Source of the DNA: Bacteroidales bacterium
GTDB taxonomy: Bacteria; Bacteroidota; Bacteroidia; Bacteroidales; UBA12077
Assembly: GCA_028282785.1 (NCBI GenBank)
Contig: JANQHE010000003.1
Span: 41,165-105,164, forward strand
DNA length: 64,000 nt
Direction of reading: 5' to 3'
Numbering within the stretch: position 1 is the first letter of the stretch; the number at the start of each line of letters is the position of its first letter. The position numbers and the translations under genes are program-made. Below the pieces are notes generated by a model. That model had not been told where the DNA came from. It did not search any database and saw nothing but the letters and a program-made list of their open reading frames with translations. Shown piece by piece: positions 55,902-64,000 of this stretch.

Positions 55902-56009
55902 TCAATCTATTATTGTTAATATTAGCAAACCAATTACCAAAATTCCTATTATAGCTAGATTTACAAAAATCGTATTGTTAAATAATTCAATAAAATCAGT
56001 ATATACCTC
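55902..56009 (-). other. Short hydrophobic frame after the membrane-protein stop
   Basis: In the next frame past GGAGGTATATAC the minus strand encodes VYTDFIELFNNTIFV then NLAIIGILVIGLLILTIID and a stop at 55902-55904. The second half is a clear membrane segment. There is no ATG. It may be a frameshifted extension of the preceding membrane protein or a small peptide with a rare start. Confidence 0.3.
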
Positions 56010-56577
56010 CTAAATACAAATATTCTGCTATGATGGTAAAAACAAAAAATAAAAAGAAGATAAGTACTAATACTAAGTATATACTTGCCCAATATAATAC
56101 TTTATAGTGATGCTGGATAACATGTGATAAATCATACAGTGAATTTAATAAGTCTTTAGCTAAATCCTCTTGGGATGCGTTTGTTATTTTATCAATGAAA
56201 CTTTTTCTTGTAAGCATTACAATATGATTAAACATGGAAAATGAGGAATAGAAATTTTCTATTTTATGTTGTTGATTTTTCTGCTTCTTAATTATTCGCG
56301 ATATCTTCTGGACTTTTGGGATTGGGATGATAGTTTTTAGAACAAAAAAAGCCGATAGTATTCCAAAAATGAATATAATAACTAGGAAAGCATATAACAG
56401 ATAGTTTAATTTAAATTGTTCATATATCTCCCAATTATTAAGAGCATTTCCTCCAATAATAGATAGCACAACACCAACAATAGCTAGGATAATAGATGAG
56501 CGTGCAAATATACTTCTTTTCATATCCTCATTAATACTATTTAAATACCTTATGTGTTCTAAATTTATTTTTTCCAT
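55996..56577 (-). CDS. Membrane protein resembling two-TM defence effectors
   Basis: A 193-aa protein and last gene of a four-gene chain. Two membrane segments lie near residues 26-45 and 59-83 and a third near 163-186. The helical region before the last one reads LLNSLYDLSHVIQHHYKVLYWA, a pattern reminiscent of Pycsar/CBASS-type membrane effectors (DUF5706-like, with a long amphipathic helix, LS-x-x-Y near a membrane segment). The start (MEKINLEHIRYLNSI) lies 41 bp inside the nucleotidyltransferase gene; an ATG at 56523 would avoid the overlap. An effector role is inference. Confidence 0.6.
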   Translation of the reverse strand: MEKINLEHIRYLNSINEDMKRSIFARSSIILAIVGVVLSIIGGNALNNWEIYEQFKLNYLLYAFLVIIFIFGILSAFFVLKTIIPIPKVQKISRIIKKQKNQQHKIENFYSSFSMFNHIVMLTRKSFIDKITNASQEDLAKDLLNSLYDLSHVIQHHYKVLYWASIYLVLVLIFFLFFVFTIIAEYLYLGGIY

Positions 56578-57325
56578 AGTTTAAACATTTATTATAAGCT
56601 TTAAAAAAATTGTTATCAACATATTCATTATTATTCTGTACTTCATTGTAAGAAAGAAAATTATCGTCAATTATTTTTTCTCCGACATAAAGATCAATCA
56701 TATGTACAATTTTGTTAAGACATTTCTTTTTTTGAAATAGAAATTGAAAATTATCGAATCTTCTTTTTAATGACTTTGCCCATAAGGTTAATTCATCCTC
56801 TGAGAAATATATATAACGTTCAAATTCTTTGATATTAACATCACCATATAGCTGATTATGATTATTTATTATAGATTTTGCATGAAACGGAAAATAAATA
56901 CAAAACAATTTGAATTCCTCTTCAGAAATAGGTCCCTTAATGTGCATATAACAATTTTTAGATTCTTTAGTATCAGAATAAGGTTCCATTATTGGTCCAA
57001 AAACTTGCTTTAACATTAAATTTTTAAAGCCAAAATTGGCTATTTGTTGATTAATTATGTGAGCTAGATTTTCATTATGTATCTTAAATCCTTCAGCAAA
57101 ATCATGATACAAGATTTGATTTCGAAGGCTTTTTAATTTTATCTCGAAATCTTTAGATTTCTTTTCACCTTTAATAATAATCATTATATCAATATCATGA
57201 ATATCTACATTTTTTGGATTAAGGGTACTTCCAAACCAAATTACATTTGATCCTTTAAATGATTTGCGGATTTGATGCGCAATTGATTTTAGAAATTTAT
57301 TCAACAAATTTCTATTAATATTCAT
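56537..57325 (-). CDS. Nucleotidyltransferase-fold protein
   Basis: A 262-aa protein. The polymerase-beta type motif is seen near residues 29-50: VIWFGSTLNP followed by DIHDIDIMII, giving G-S, then the D-x-D metal pair. The third carboxylate is not certain. The C-terminal 130 residues are helical (DELTLWAKSLKRRFDNFQFL). It is shorter than most CD-NTases and lacks an obvious OAS1-like C domain. It overlaps the radical SAM gene by 4 bp (ATGA) and the membrane gene by 41 bp, so the set is co-translated. Confidence 0.7.
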   Translation of the reverse strand: MNINRNLLNKFLKSIAHQIRKSFKGSNVIWFGSTLNPKNVDIHDIDIMIIIKGEKKSKDFEIKLKSLRNQILYHDFAEGFKIHNENLAHIINQQIANFGFKNLMLKQVFGPIMEPYSDTKESKNCYMHIKGPISEEEFKLFCIYFPFHAKSIINNHNQLYGDVNIKEFERYIYFSEDELTLWAKSLKRRFDNFQFLFQKKKCLNKIVHMIDLYVGEKIIDDNFLSYNEVQNNNEYVDNNFFKAYNKCLNYGKNKFRTHKVFK

Positions 57326-58674
57326 ATAAGTCCTCCTATATTATGAAAATATCCATTAAATTTATATAGCATACGTGTCCATTTTTTAAGATCTTCAAGA
57401 TGCCTCTTTTTCTGGTCTGGAGATAGCAGTGTTTCTTGCATATTTTGATACCAATTTATTCCTACATCTGTTAATTTGTAACAATCCTCTTCTTTTTTAA
57501 CATAACCTCCATATATTAAATCATTCAAAAGAGAATGGAAATAATCTGGATTAGTTGTTTTGTCTACTTCGGATAATAAAAGCCTCGTCCCTCTCTTAGG
57601 AAAAGAAGCAATAAAGCTATTCGATAATGGGGCATAAACAATTTTATCCACAGGTTTCTCATTATAATATTTAATTTTATTAATGTAATATTTTAGATTG
57701 TGTGTATTTTTAAACGCATAATCTCCAATATAGCTTCTTGCTCCCAATCCAATCCCAATGTATTCACCTCCATGATATCCACAAAGTCGACCTAAATATT
57801 TAGATTCATATCTGTTAATGTTAGAAAAATAACCAATATACTGTTCCTTATAATCATGCAAATTTAAATTTGACCTAATGGATTCTAATTCATTGATTCT
57901 TTTCTCTGATGTTGGCAGATCAATTTTATTATTAACAATATATTGAAGAAAGGTGAACTTACAACTAGCATATTTTAATGGTTGTAAGTCTACACTAGTA
58001 GGATTTAGATCATATAACAACTTCAAATCATCACTGATAGCAAAACCTTTAATCTCAGGTAAATTATACATATAATCAATGTTAAAATCATCTATTCCAA
58101 ACTTACATATTTCATCACGTACTTTGAAGATTTCATTAACTTCATCAAATCTTCCTAATAGCTTTCTCATTTCCTTATTAAAGGTTTGGACTCCAACACT
58201 TACTTTTGTTACGTTATTTTGAGATAACATCATTATGAAATCCTTATTTAAAAGTGTATGAGCATCTCCTTCAATTGATATTGAAATATCTTCTGAACAG
58301 TTATAATTTTTTATTGCGGTATGTAAAATTCTCTCTAGTTGAGTATTGTTAAGTAATGAAGGTGTTCCTCCTCCGAAATAGATTGAGTCTATTACAATAC
58401 CATTATAGCGGTTAGCAATTATTTTTAATTCTTTTAACAATGCACCTACATATTCATCAGGCACATTAGGAGTTCCATATCCACCCTGTCTTAATTTACA
58501 GAAATTACATTCTGCTTTACAAAACGGAATATGAATATATAATGTTAGATTTTTACTTAAAGGATTAATAGAATATATATCTGTATTGTCTTGACTCTTG
58601 GAATCTCCAAAACTTGGTAAACTAGATATCCCAAATATGCTGAAATGATTATACTTTATCATACATAAAAACAT
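57322..58674 (-). CDS. Radical SAM protein of the HemW/HemN-like family
   Basis: A 450-aa radical SAM enzyme. The cluster motif is FCKAECNFCKL (C-x3-C-x2-C), preceded by LTLYIHIP as in HemW. SAM-binding elements are YFGGGTPSLL, SIEGDAHTL and VSVGVQTFN. A HemN_C-like winged region lies near residues 395-440 (LLNDLIYGGYVKKEEDCYKL). HemW relatives include haem chaperones, haem-degrading enzymes and class C methylases. No haem gene is nearby. It overlaps the kinase gene by 26 bp; an ATG four codons in (58662) is an alternative start. Confidence 0.8.
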   Translation of the reverse strand: MFLCMIKYNHFSIFGISSLPSFGDSKSQDNTDIYSINPLSKNLTLYIHIPFCKAECNFCKLRQGGYGTPNVPDEYVGALLKELKIIANRYNGIVIDSIYFGGGTPSLLNNTQLERILHTAIKNYNCSEDISISIEGDAHTLLNKDFIMMLSQNNVTKVSVGVQTFNKEMRKLLGRFDEVNEIFKVRDEICKFGIDDFNIDYMYNLPEIKGFAISDDLKLLYDLNPTSVDLQPLKYASCKFTFLQYIVNNKIDLPTSEKRINELESIRSNLNLHDYKEQYIGYFSNINRYESKYLGRLCGYHGGEYIGIGLGARSYIGDYAFKNTHNLKYYINKIKYYNEKPVDKIVYAPLSNSFIASFPKRGTRLLLSEVDKTTNPDYFHSLLNDLIYGGYVKKEEDCYKLTDVGINWYQNMQETLLSPDQKKRHLEDLKKWTRMLYKFNGYFHNIGGLI

Positions 58675-59218
58675 TTCTGAATTCCGATCTTAAGAATTCA
58701 TATTTACTAATTAATTCCAGGGAATTTGATATAGATTGCTGTACAGTTAGATTATCAGTATTTATTATTATCTTATTCATTTTGGGAGGTTTTGATCTGA
58801 GAAAAAAGTTTGTTAGCATTTCTTCCGGTAATTGAATATTAGATGGATACATCATTTCCTTATCAAGATATTGTTTCCTACCATTTAATCGAATCAATAA
58901 CTTTTCAATGGGTGCCGTTACATATAACAAACTACTCTTATTAGGTAAAATATCACAAATCTTTTTTTTCCTTTCATTAGACATAAATAAACCTTCACAA
59001 ATTACAGATTTACCTTTTTGCAATGCTTCCTGAGTTTCCTTAATAAATACGTTAAATATATGTTCATTTGTACTTGTCGTAAATTTGACATCATCACCAC
59101 TTATTCTTTTTCTAATAATATCAGATGAAATTAGCTGCATATTTAAGATTTCTGATAAGGCTATAGCAATTGTTGTTTTTCCTGCACATGGGGGACCATA
59201 TATTACAATAAATCTCAT
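58649..59218 (-). CDS. P-loop kinase / zeta-toxin-like ATPase
   Basis: A 189-aa protein with a Walker A GPPCAGKTTIA at residues 7-17, SSDIIRKRI after the first helix, KSVICEGLFMS as a Walker B-like strand, and a lid with RKQYLDKEM. The layout fits small-molecule or nucleotide kinases and AAA_33 / zeta-like proteins. First gene of the chain kinase, radical SAM, nucleotidyltransferase, membrane protein. Substrate not known; a nucleotide or nucleoside is plausible given the neighbours. Confidence 0.75.
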   Translation of the reverse strand: MRFIVIYGPPCAGKTTIAIALSEILNMQLISSDIIRKRISGDDVKFTTSTNEHIFNVFIKETQEALQKGKSVICEGLFMSNERKKKICDILPNKSSLLYVTAPIEKLLIRLNGRKQYLDKEMMYPSNIQLPEEMLTNFFLRSKPPKMNKIIINTDNLTVQQSISNSLELISKYEFLRSEFRNVFMYDKV

Positions 59219-59442
59219 TAAAACAGAATTAAGTTATTAATTTATATACCATTATAAATATAGTAATCTTTTTCAAGATATTATTTTTACTTATATATAG
59301 AAAAAATACATAATCTATTTTCATCCATTTTGTATCAATAACTAATAATAAAAAATTTTTGTTGCTAGCATAATTTGTGATATTAATTTAAACATATTTA
59401 GCAGATAAAAGATTTGTATTAATTATTATGGCAAAGTACTGG

Positions 59443-59455
59443 AGGTTAGTAACCT
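59443..59455. promoter_or_regulatory. Small inverted repeat in the divergent intergenic region
   Basis: AGGTTA-G-TAACCT is a perfect 6-bp inverted repeat in the 297-bp gap between the minus-strand chain and the plus-strand ORF. It could be an operator. The rest of 59219-59515 is very AT-rich with no recognisable gene. Confidence 0.25.
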
Positions 59456-59515
59456 TTTCATTTTTACTTTAAAATTGTTTATTTTTTCACTAATTTCATA
59501 ATCAATTTATTTACA

Positions 59516-60187
59516 ATGAATTCAGTTCAACTACCAAGTTTCTTTTTTTATTATAGTGATGTAAAAGGTAAGGAAAAATTTTCCATAGGTCCAATTGCAG
59601 AAAATACGCATTTAACCTTTCATTTCGGTACTAAATCTAAGGTTTTTGATATTCATATCACTCGTAATGGTGAAAAAAAAGAACATGAAACATTACTTGA
59701 AATTAAGCATTTCACATTATACCGTTTATTTATTTTATTTAATAGAAAGGTACTTCCTTATTTATATAAAAAGTTTTACACGGATTATATTAATCTTGGA
59801 AAACTTAAAAAATATGATTGCTATTTACAACCAGCCAATTTAAATAACATTGATTCTATCTTCAAGATTTCATCAAATCAGCATAGAATAAGGTTGAAAA
59901 AACAAATAGATAATTCAATCTTAAATGACTGGCTCGTATATGCTGAAGACTTTGTTCTACGAGATGATTGTTATTTTGTCTTTAGAAATAGGAAAGGATA
60001 TTTAGTTCAAAATGGTGTGCTCTATAAAAGATTAGATAAAAATATTTCTAAGAGCTACATTTACTTATCTCAGAGAAAATTCAGAAAAATGATACGTACA
60101 ACTCGGAATGCTTTTTTTAAACTCTTAAAAGAAATTGATCGTAATACATACGAAGCAATTAAGGATAATGTAAACAAACATAGTTAA
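59516..60187 (+). CDS. Hypothetical protein
   Basis: A 223-aa soluble protein, not recognised. The first 70 residues look beta-rich (FFFYYSDVKG, FSIGPIAENTHLTFHFGTKS), the rest helical and basic, with RKFRKMIRTTRNAFFKLLKE near the C-terminus. No signal peptide or membrane segment. It is divergent from the radical SAM chain and 103 bp before the membrane-anchored protein. Its very AT-rich codon use matches the rest of the right block. Confidence 0.6.
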   Translation: MNSVQLPSFFFYYSDVKGKEKFSIGPIAENTHLTFHFGTKSKVFDIHITRNGEKKEHETLLEIKHFTLYRLFILFNRKVLPYLYKKFYTDYINLGKLKKYDCYLQPANLNNIDSIFKISSNQHRIRLKKQIDNSILNDWLVYAEDFVLRDDCYFVFRNRKGYLVQNGVLYKRLDKNISKSYIYLSQRKFRKMIRTTRNAFFKLLKEIDRNTYEAIKDNVNKHS

Positions 60188-60290
60188 GTTCAAGTATATT
60201 AAAGCTTATAAAAAACAATTCAGTTTTAATAATATCATGAACATATAATTTTTATTAACTTCATTAACATTAAAATTTAAAAAGTACCCT

Positions 60291-60809
60291 ATGCAAATAT
60301 TTAATTATAATTATGAAATTAATTGGGGTAGTTTACCCGATTGGCTGATTCTTATTGTTACAATACTAGGTATTTTAATTGCACTAAGACAGTTTGTACA
60401 ATATAGAAAAGAAATTAAAACAAAAACATTTATTGAATTTCGACAAAGATTTAAAACAGATCCCATTAATCTGAAAGTTTTAGAATATTTAAGTGTAAAC
60501 AATAGCAGTAAAAAGGCAAAACCATCAAGCTATGAAGTAAATCATTTTTTTGGTTTTTATGATGAACTTCATAAAATGGTAAAGGATAATTTAATTTCGC
60601 TTGAAGATGTTATTTATTACTTTGGAAATTATTACCTAAAAGTATTTACAAAAGAAGAACTAATATCGTTTGTAAAAATACAAAGTAATTATTGGTCAAG
60701 AGCCCTTGATCTTTATTGTCTAATAAAAGAGAAGGAAAATAAAATATTGACAAAAGTTAAGAAAGCATACAAACATAAAAAGAATGTAAATTCATATAAT
60801 AAAAAATGA
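60291..60809 (+). CDS. Membrane-anchored helical protein (DUF4760-like)
   Basis: A 172-aa protein with one membrane segment at residues 17-36 (PDWLILIVTILGILIALRQF) and a cytoplasmic helical domain: FIEFRQRF, YEVNHFFGFYDELHKMVKD, ISLEDVIYYFGNYYLKVF. This layout is typical of small membrane-tethered helical proteins in accessory islands; a catalytic motif is not seen. It overlaps the next gene by 4 bp (ATGA) and so belongs with it. Confidence 0.65.
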   Translation: MQIFNYNYEINWGSLPDWLILIVTILGILIALRQFVQYRKEIKTKTFIEFRQRFKTDPINLKVLEYLSVNNSSKKAKPSSYEVNHFFGFYDELHKMVKDNLISLEDVIYYFGNYYLKVFTKEELISFVKIQSNYWSRALDLYCLIKEKENKILTKVKKAYKHKKNVNSYNKK

Positions 60810-62263
60810 GAAAATATCCCAATGCAAGTATTTTTAGTGTTATTACAGAAGTAAAAGAAGAATGTGAAAGTATTGTTTTTTTATATTTAAAACCAATTCC
60901 AGATTATTTTAATAACTCTGATCCATTTTGGTATACAAAGGAAGGATATAATTCAGTTTGGAATAAAAATGGTTTGACTTTAAGAGAAAGAGTTGTTGTA
61001 GGTAAAGATGAAGATATTATCAACATTTACAATAATCTTTTAAAAAATAAAAAACTAAATGATTCTGTTTCATTAGATATTCCAAGCTTTAAAGCTGAAA
61101 CGGAAGAAAAAACAAAATACTACTATCAACTTTTACACATTGATAACATTTATAAAATACCTCACTCATTTAAACAAAAGGAAATTCTTGATACACTTTC
61201 TGGTTATAAACCTCTCGAAGAAGGAACAAAAGCTTTTTTCCCTTTAGGTATTTATGAATCAGATTTTATTTACAATAATCTACAAAAAGAAATATTTGGA
61301 GTTATTGAGTATAGATTACCTTATTTAACTTTTCATGGAGATCGAAAAACTTCAATAACAGGTAAAGGTAGTAAAGATATGATAGGATTCTATCAAGCTA
61401 ATTTTTCAGATGCCTCTGATTACAGAGTGGTTTTTAAAGATGATAATAATAATGAGATTGGTAATTGTATAATTGATAAAACAAATGGAATTTTTAAAAC
61501 TGAATTATCCGATTATTTTGTAAGTGCAAATATCGAAATTAAGAAAGATTCAGCATTAGAGAGAGATTATTACTATACATTACTACAAGGAATAAACTTT
61601 TCTTCAGAAATAGTTAACTCTACATATAAAGATGCATATGGAAGAGAAATTTCAATAAGAAGTAAAACAAAGAAACGCCCGAAAAGTATAACTCCATTCA
61701 CATGGCAAATTGAGAATTTTTCCACTTCTAAATCAGCTTATCAAACACTCTCAGATAAGTTCAAAGAAATAATAGATTTTTTAGGACCTAAAGTATTAAT
61801 AGCAGATCCACATTATTTTGATAATCTAGAAATGAACGAAATTAACGATCAATATGAATTAAGAGATAGGCAAAAAGCTTTCGTAAATGCATTTATTAGC
61901 TCAGCTATTGATAAAGGTTTAGAAAAACTAATAATGTTAGGTTCTAACAAGAAAGTTGATATTGGCAAATATGAAAAATTAATTCGTGATATTGTTTCTT
62001 CAAATCAAATTAAGAGATATTTTCAACCAAATACATTCATTTTTAAAAAATCAAATCAAGGATTTCATAATAGGTATTGGTTTGGTTTTACTGAAAATGA
62101 TGGAGCTATTAAATTTGAGAAATTAGTAGTATTAACTAACAGTATACAAGGCAAGATTGATGAAATAGATTTTATACATATAAATGATAAAATCCAGTTA
62201 AATCAAATTATGTCAAAATATGCAATGTTTAATGATTATTCAATTAACAGGTTAGAAATTTAA
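60806..62263 (+). CDS. Hypothetical protein, possibly of the VPA1262 type
   Basis: A 485-aa soluble protein. The N-terminal two thirds are not recognised (YRLPYLTFHGDRKTSITGKG, TPFTWQIENF). The C-terminal third reads like a degenerate nuclease or phospholipase-D-like fold: KVLIADPHYFDNLEMN, KLIMLGSNKK, GFHNRYWFGF, KLVVLTNSIQG. A HxK-type active site is not complete. The pattern brings to mind VPA1262-family proteins of defence islands, but I cannot verify that here. It sits between the membrane-anchored protein (4-bp overlap) and the 530-aa protein (3 bp). Confidence 0.5.
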   Translation: MRKYPNASIFSVITEVKEECESIVFLYLKPIPDYFNNSDPFWYTKEGYNSVWNKNGLTLRERVVVGKDEDIINIYNNLLKNKKLNDSVSLDIPSFKAETEEKTKYYYQLLHIDNIYKIPHSFKQKEILDTLSGYKPLEEGTKAFFPLGIYESDFIYNNLQKEIFGVIEYRLPYLTFHGDRKTSITGKGSKDMIGFYQANFSDASDYRVVFKDDNNNEIGNCIIDKTNGIFKTELSDYFVSANIEIKKDSALERDYYYTLLQGINFSSEIVNSTYKDAYGREISIRSKTKKRPKSITPFTWQIENFSTSKSAYQTLSDKFKEIIDFLGPKVLIADPHYFDNLEMNEINDQYELRDRQKAFVNAFISSAIDKGLEKLIMLGSNKKVDIGKYEKLIRDIVSSNQIKRYFQPNTFIFKKSNQGFHNRYWFGFTENDGAIKFEKLVVLTNSIQGKIDEIDFIHINDKIQLNQIMSKYAMFNDYSINRLEI

Positions 62264-62266
62264 AAT

Positions 62267-63859
62267 ATGGAAGAATTAAAAAAGGTCTTAGTTGAATTAT
62301 TAAATAAGAACAATAATATTCATTGGTTTATTGTACATGATTTATCAAAGAAACTAAATCATAACTCCGATATAGAATTTTCTTTTGTAGATGGTACAAT
62401 TGATAGAGAAGAACCATTTAATAAAAATTTAGGATATATAACAATTAAGGATGAATCAAAGTTTGAAAAATTACTAAAAGAGTTAATTATAAAATTTAAA
62501 ACTAAAGAGAAGCAATTATCAAATATCTTTATCATTATTTTTAGACTGAACAGAAGTCCTTTAATTGAAAAGATAATATCTTCTACAAAAGAATTATTAA
62601 CAAAAGAGATTCTAAGGAGTGTTTATAATTTATTGATACAATCACTGAATGAAAACTATTATTCTCATATTACTATAAATAAGACTGCACCTATTAATAC
62701 AAACGATTGGTTAGATTTATTCACATCAGCTCAGTATTATCATACAATTTCAGACCCACTAACGTGTTTAATCTTATTTGCGGAAATTGATGAGCAAAAA
62801 ATAGATTTCTCTTATATACAAATAATGTCACCATTGTTACGGTCAATTATAATCGGAAAATATGGTTGGAACATAAAAATTTCCACTTCTGAAGTTTTAA
62901 ATATTATTGAAAACAATGAAATAGAAGCTTCATTTTTTAGTGCTTATTTATTAGATGATATGCTTCCTGAACAGCAAGCTCCAGATTGGCTGTCACGTGA
63001 TGTAGTGGAAGTATTTATTAGTAAATATTGGAATAATATTGGAAGTCAGACTTTTCAACATATTTATGGTATAAGTTATAGGAATAAAAATGATAATATG
63101 ATGTATGAAAAACTTCGTGAATATTATCATGAAGTACTTCTCAATAAAATTAAGGATGATAAAAAAGATAACTCATGGATTTTATCATTAACGTTTCCGG
63201 ATGGTTTTATTTCTTTATTCTACTGGATGTACAAAAACCCTGAAGTTTTAAAAACTCATATAACGGACCTAAATCAGACGAATATAACAACAAGATTAAT
63301 TCGTGAATTTGAGAGAATTGTTGATAATGCATCAAATTACATCAGTTCAGAGCATAGAATCAATCCTTTTAATAATTATAAATTGAACGATAATAAATAT
63401 ACTATAGCGTTAGCTTACGCCTTAATTTTAATTTTAAATACTGAAGAAAAATTTATTAATAACAATTTAAAAAGTATCTTGTATAAGATAAAGCCATTGT
63501 TTTATGGTGGTTACGCTTCTACAACTTTTGCAAAAGATTCAGTTGGAATTCTATTTATTATTTGCTTGTCTATAATCAATATAAATGGTAGTAATAAAGA
63601 AATGGAAAACAAGTTAAAACTTCTAATAAATATATTAAAAGAAACAGTATTGATACCATATATTCATTTAATTGAAAGGGAAAATGTCATTTGGGATATT
63701 ACAGACAAGGATTCTCAAAATCAATATAATATTGGCATATTAATAATTAACAATTATCTTAAGGAAATTAATAAGAACAAAACACTAAAAGAATTATATA
63801 AAAATGTTTTTGATGTATTAGAAGATGTAAAAGTAGCCAAATGGCTTTATGAAAGGTAA
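62267..63859 (+). CDS. Hypothetical large helical protein
   Basis: A 530-aa protein with no motif I recognise. It appears almost all helical and of repeat-like character, without signal peptide or membrane segments. Segments that might help a search are HWFIVHDLSKKLNH, MLPEQQAPDWLSRDVVEVF, LTFPDGFISLFYWMYKN and PLFYGGYASTTFAKDSVGI. It starts 3 bp after the 485-aa gene and is its evident partner. Sampled base composition is extremely AT-rich. Confidence 0.55.
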   Translation: MEELKKVLVELLNKNNNIHWFIVHDLSKKLNHNSDIEFSFVDGTIDREEPFNKNLGYITIKDESKFEKLLKELIIKFKTKEKQLSNIFIIIFRLNRSPLIEKIISSTKELLTKEILRSVYNLLIQSLNENYYSHITINKTAPINTNDWLDLFTSAQYYHTISDPLTCLILFAEIDEQKIDFSYIQIMSPLLRSIIIGKYGWNIKISTSEVLNIIENNEIEASFFSAYLLDDMLPEQQAPDWLSRDVVEVFISKYWNNIGSQTFQHIYGISYRNKNDNMMYEKLREYYHEVLLNKIKDDKKDNSWILSLTFPDGFISLFYWMYKNPEVLKTHITDLNQTNITTRLIREFERIVDNASNYISSEHRINPFNNYKLNDNKYTIALAYALILILNTEEKFINNNLKSILYKIKPLFYGGYASTTFAKDSVGILFIICLSIININGSNKEMENKLKLLINILKETVLIPYIHLIERENVIWDITDKDSQNQYNIGILIINNYLKEINKNKTLKELYKNVFDVLEDVKVAKWLYER

Positions 63860-63970
63860 CATATAATATTTTAAAGATTTTCCTAATGGTACGAATCTTC
63901 GAAAAACTAATTTTGCTCATAAATATTAAAATACTAATTTAGCGTTTGTGTTAACTTAAAAATAAATACC

Positions 63971-64000
63971 ATGAATCCTATAACAACAGCCAATAAATTA
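63971..64000 (+). CDS. Start of a further gene, cut by the window edge
   Basis: An ATG at 63971 opens ten codons, MNPITTANKL, to the end of the window, after a 111-bp AT-rich gap. The product cannot be told. It may or may not belong to the preceding cassette. Confidence 0.35.
   Translation, partial: MNPITTANKL

Noticed and set aside
56537..57325. CBASS CD-NTase
   Set aside because: The G-S and D-x-D motifs fit the general nucleotidyltransferase fold, but the protein is short, the GS-to-DxD spacing is short and no OAS1-like C-terminal domain is visible. Kept as unspecified nucleotidyltransferase.
57322..58674. Prokaryotic viperin for the radical SAM gene in a probable defence island
   Set aside because: The sequence around the cluster motif (LTLYIHIPFCKAECNFC) and the C-terminal winged region are HemW/HemN-like; viperin motifs are not seen.
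59428..59472. A 14-codon ORF starting ATG GCA AAG in the intergenic region
   Set aside because: Too short to support, no conserved feature, and such frames occur by chance in AT-rich DNA.

Overview
The window reads as chromosome of a low-GC member of the Bacteroidota. The support is a SusC/SusD pair, lipoprotein signals in outer-membrane genes, TAnnTTTG-type -7 promoter elements, few Shine-Dalgarno sites, LytS/LytTR regulation and a tRNA-Met(CAT) of the Bacteroidetes type. The genus cannot be named from the sequence.

Left block, 1-22411, all on the minus strand. The order of transcription is: an epimerase of the ribulose-phosphate 3-epimerase (RPE) fold, a tryptophanase-family lyase, an iron alcohol dehydrogenase, a complete fructose-type PTS (IIA, IIC, IIB, HPr, Enzyme I), an M6-like metalloprotease lipoprotein, a SusC/SusD/lipoprotein trio, a second RPE-like epimerase, a cupin, a transaldolase, a tricorn-type protease, a BNR-propeller protein and the first codons of a transketolase. 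It looks like a nutrient-utilisation locus that joins outer-membrane capture and proteolysis to PTS import and non-oxidative pentose-phosphate enzymes. A membrane-tethered TPR/LuxR-type regulator (22720-24459) diverges from it. This is the best candidate for an undescribed catabolic system in the window.

Scar region, 24479-26458. It holds a perfect 30-bp palindrome, a GH2 glycosidase remnant with two in-frame stops, a truncated glycosyltransferase that meets it at about 25030, an intact small GT2 enzyme, the tail of a transposase, and tRNA-Met.

Housekeeping and signalling core, 26585-55264. Genes include a START-domain protein, an LptF/G permease, two glycosyltransferases, ribBA, a DUF4405 membrane protein, fmt, a methyltransferase, a LysM glucosaminidase and cdd. 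Next come a class III adenylate cyclase and a divergent PP2C / PP2C / SiaB / SiaC partner-switching cluster. They are followed by ilvE, an AttH-like protein with a LytS/LytTR pair, an RND efflux operon, an M3 peptidase and a cold-shock protein.

Right block, 55265-64000, is visibly more AT-rich and looks like an accessory, probably defence-type, island. After a 730-bp gene-free stretch with a 17-bp-stem palindrome come two cassettes. The first is a minus-strand chain of four overlapping genes: P-loop kinase, HemW-like radical SAM enzyme, nucleotidyltransferase and a membrane protein resembling two-TM effectors. The second is a plus-strand set: an orphan ORF, a membrane-anchored protein, a 485-aa protein possibly of the VPA1262 type and a 530-aa helical protein. 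Neither matches a system I can name with confidence. No CRISPR array, rRNA or complete insertion sequence was seen.
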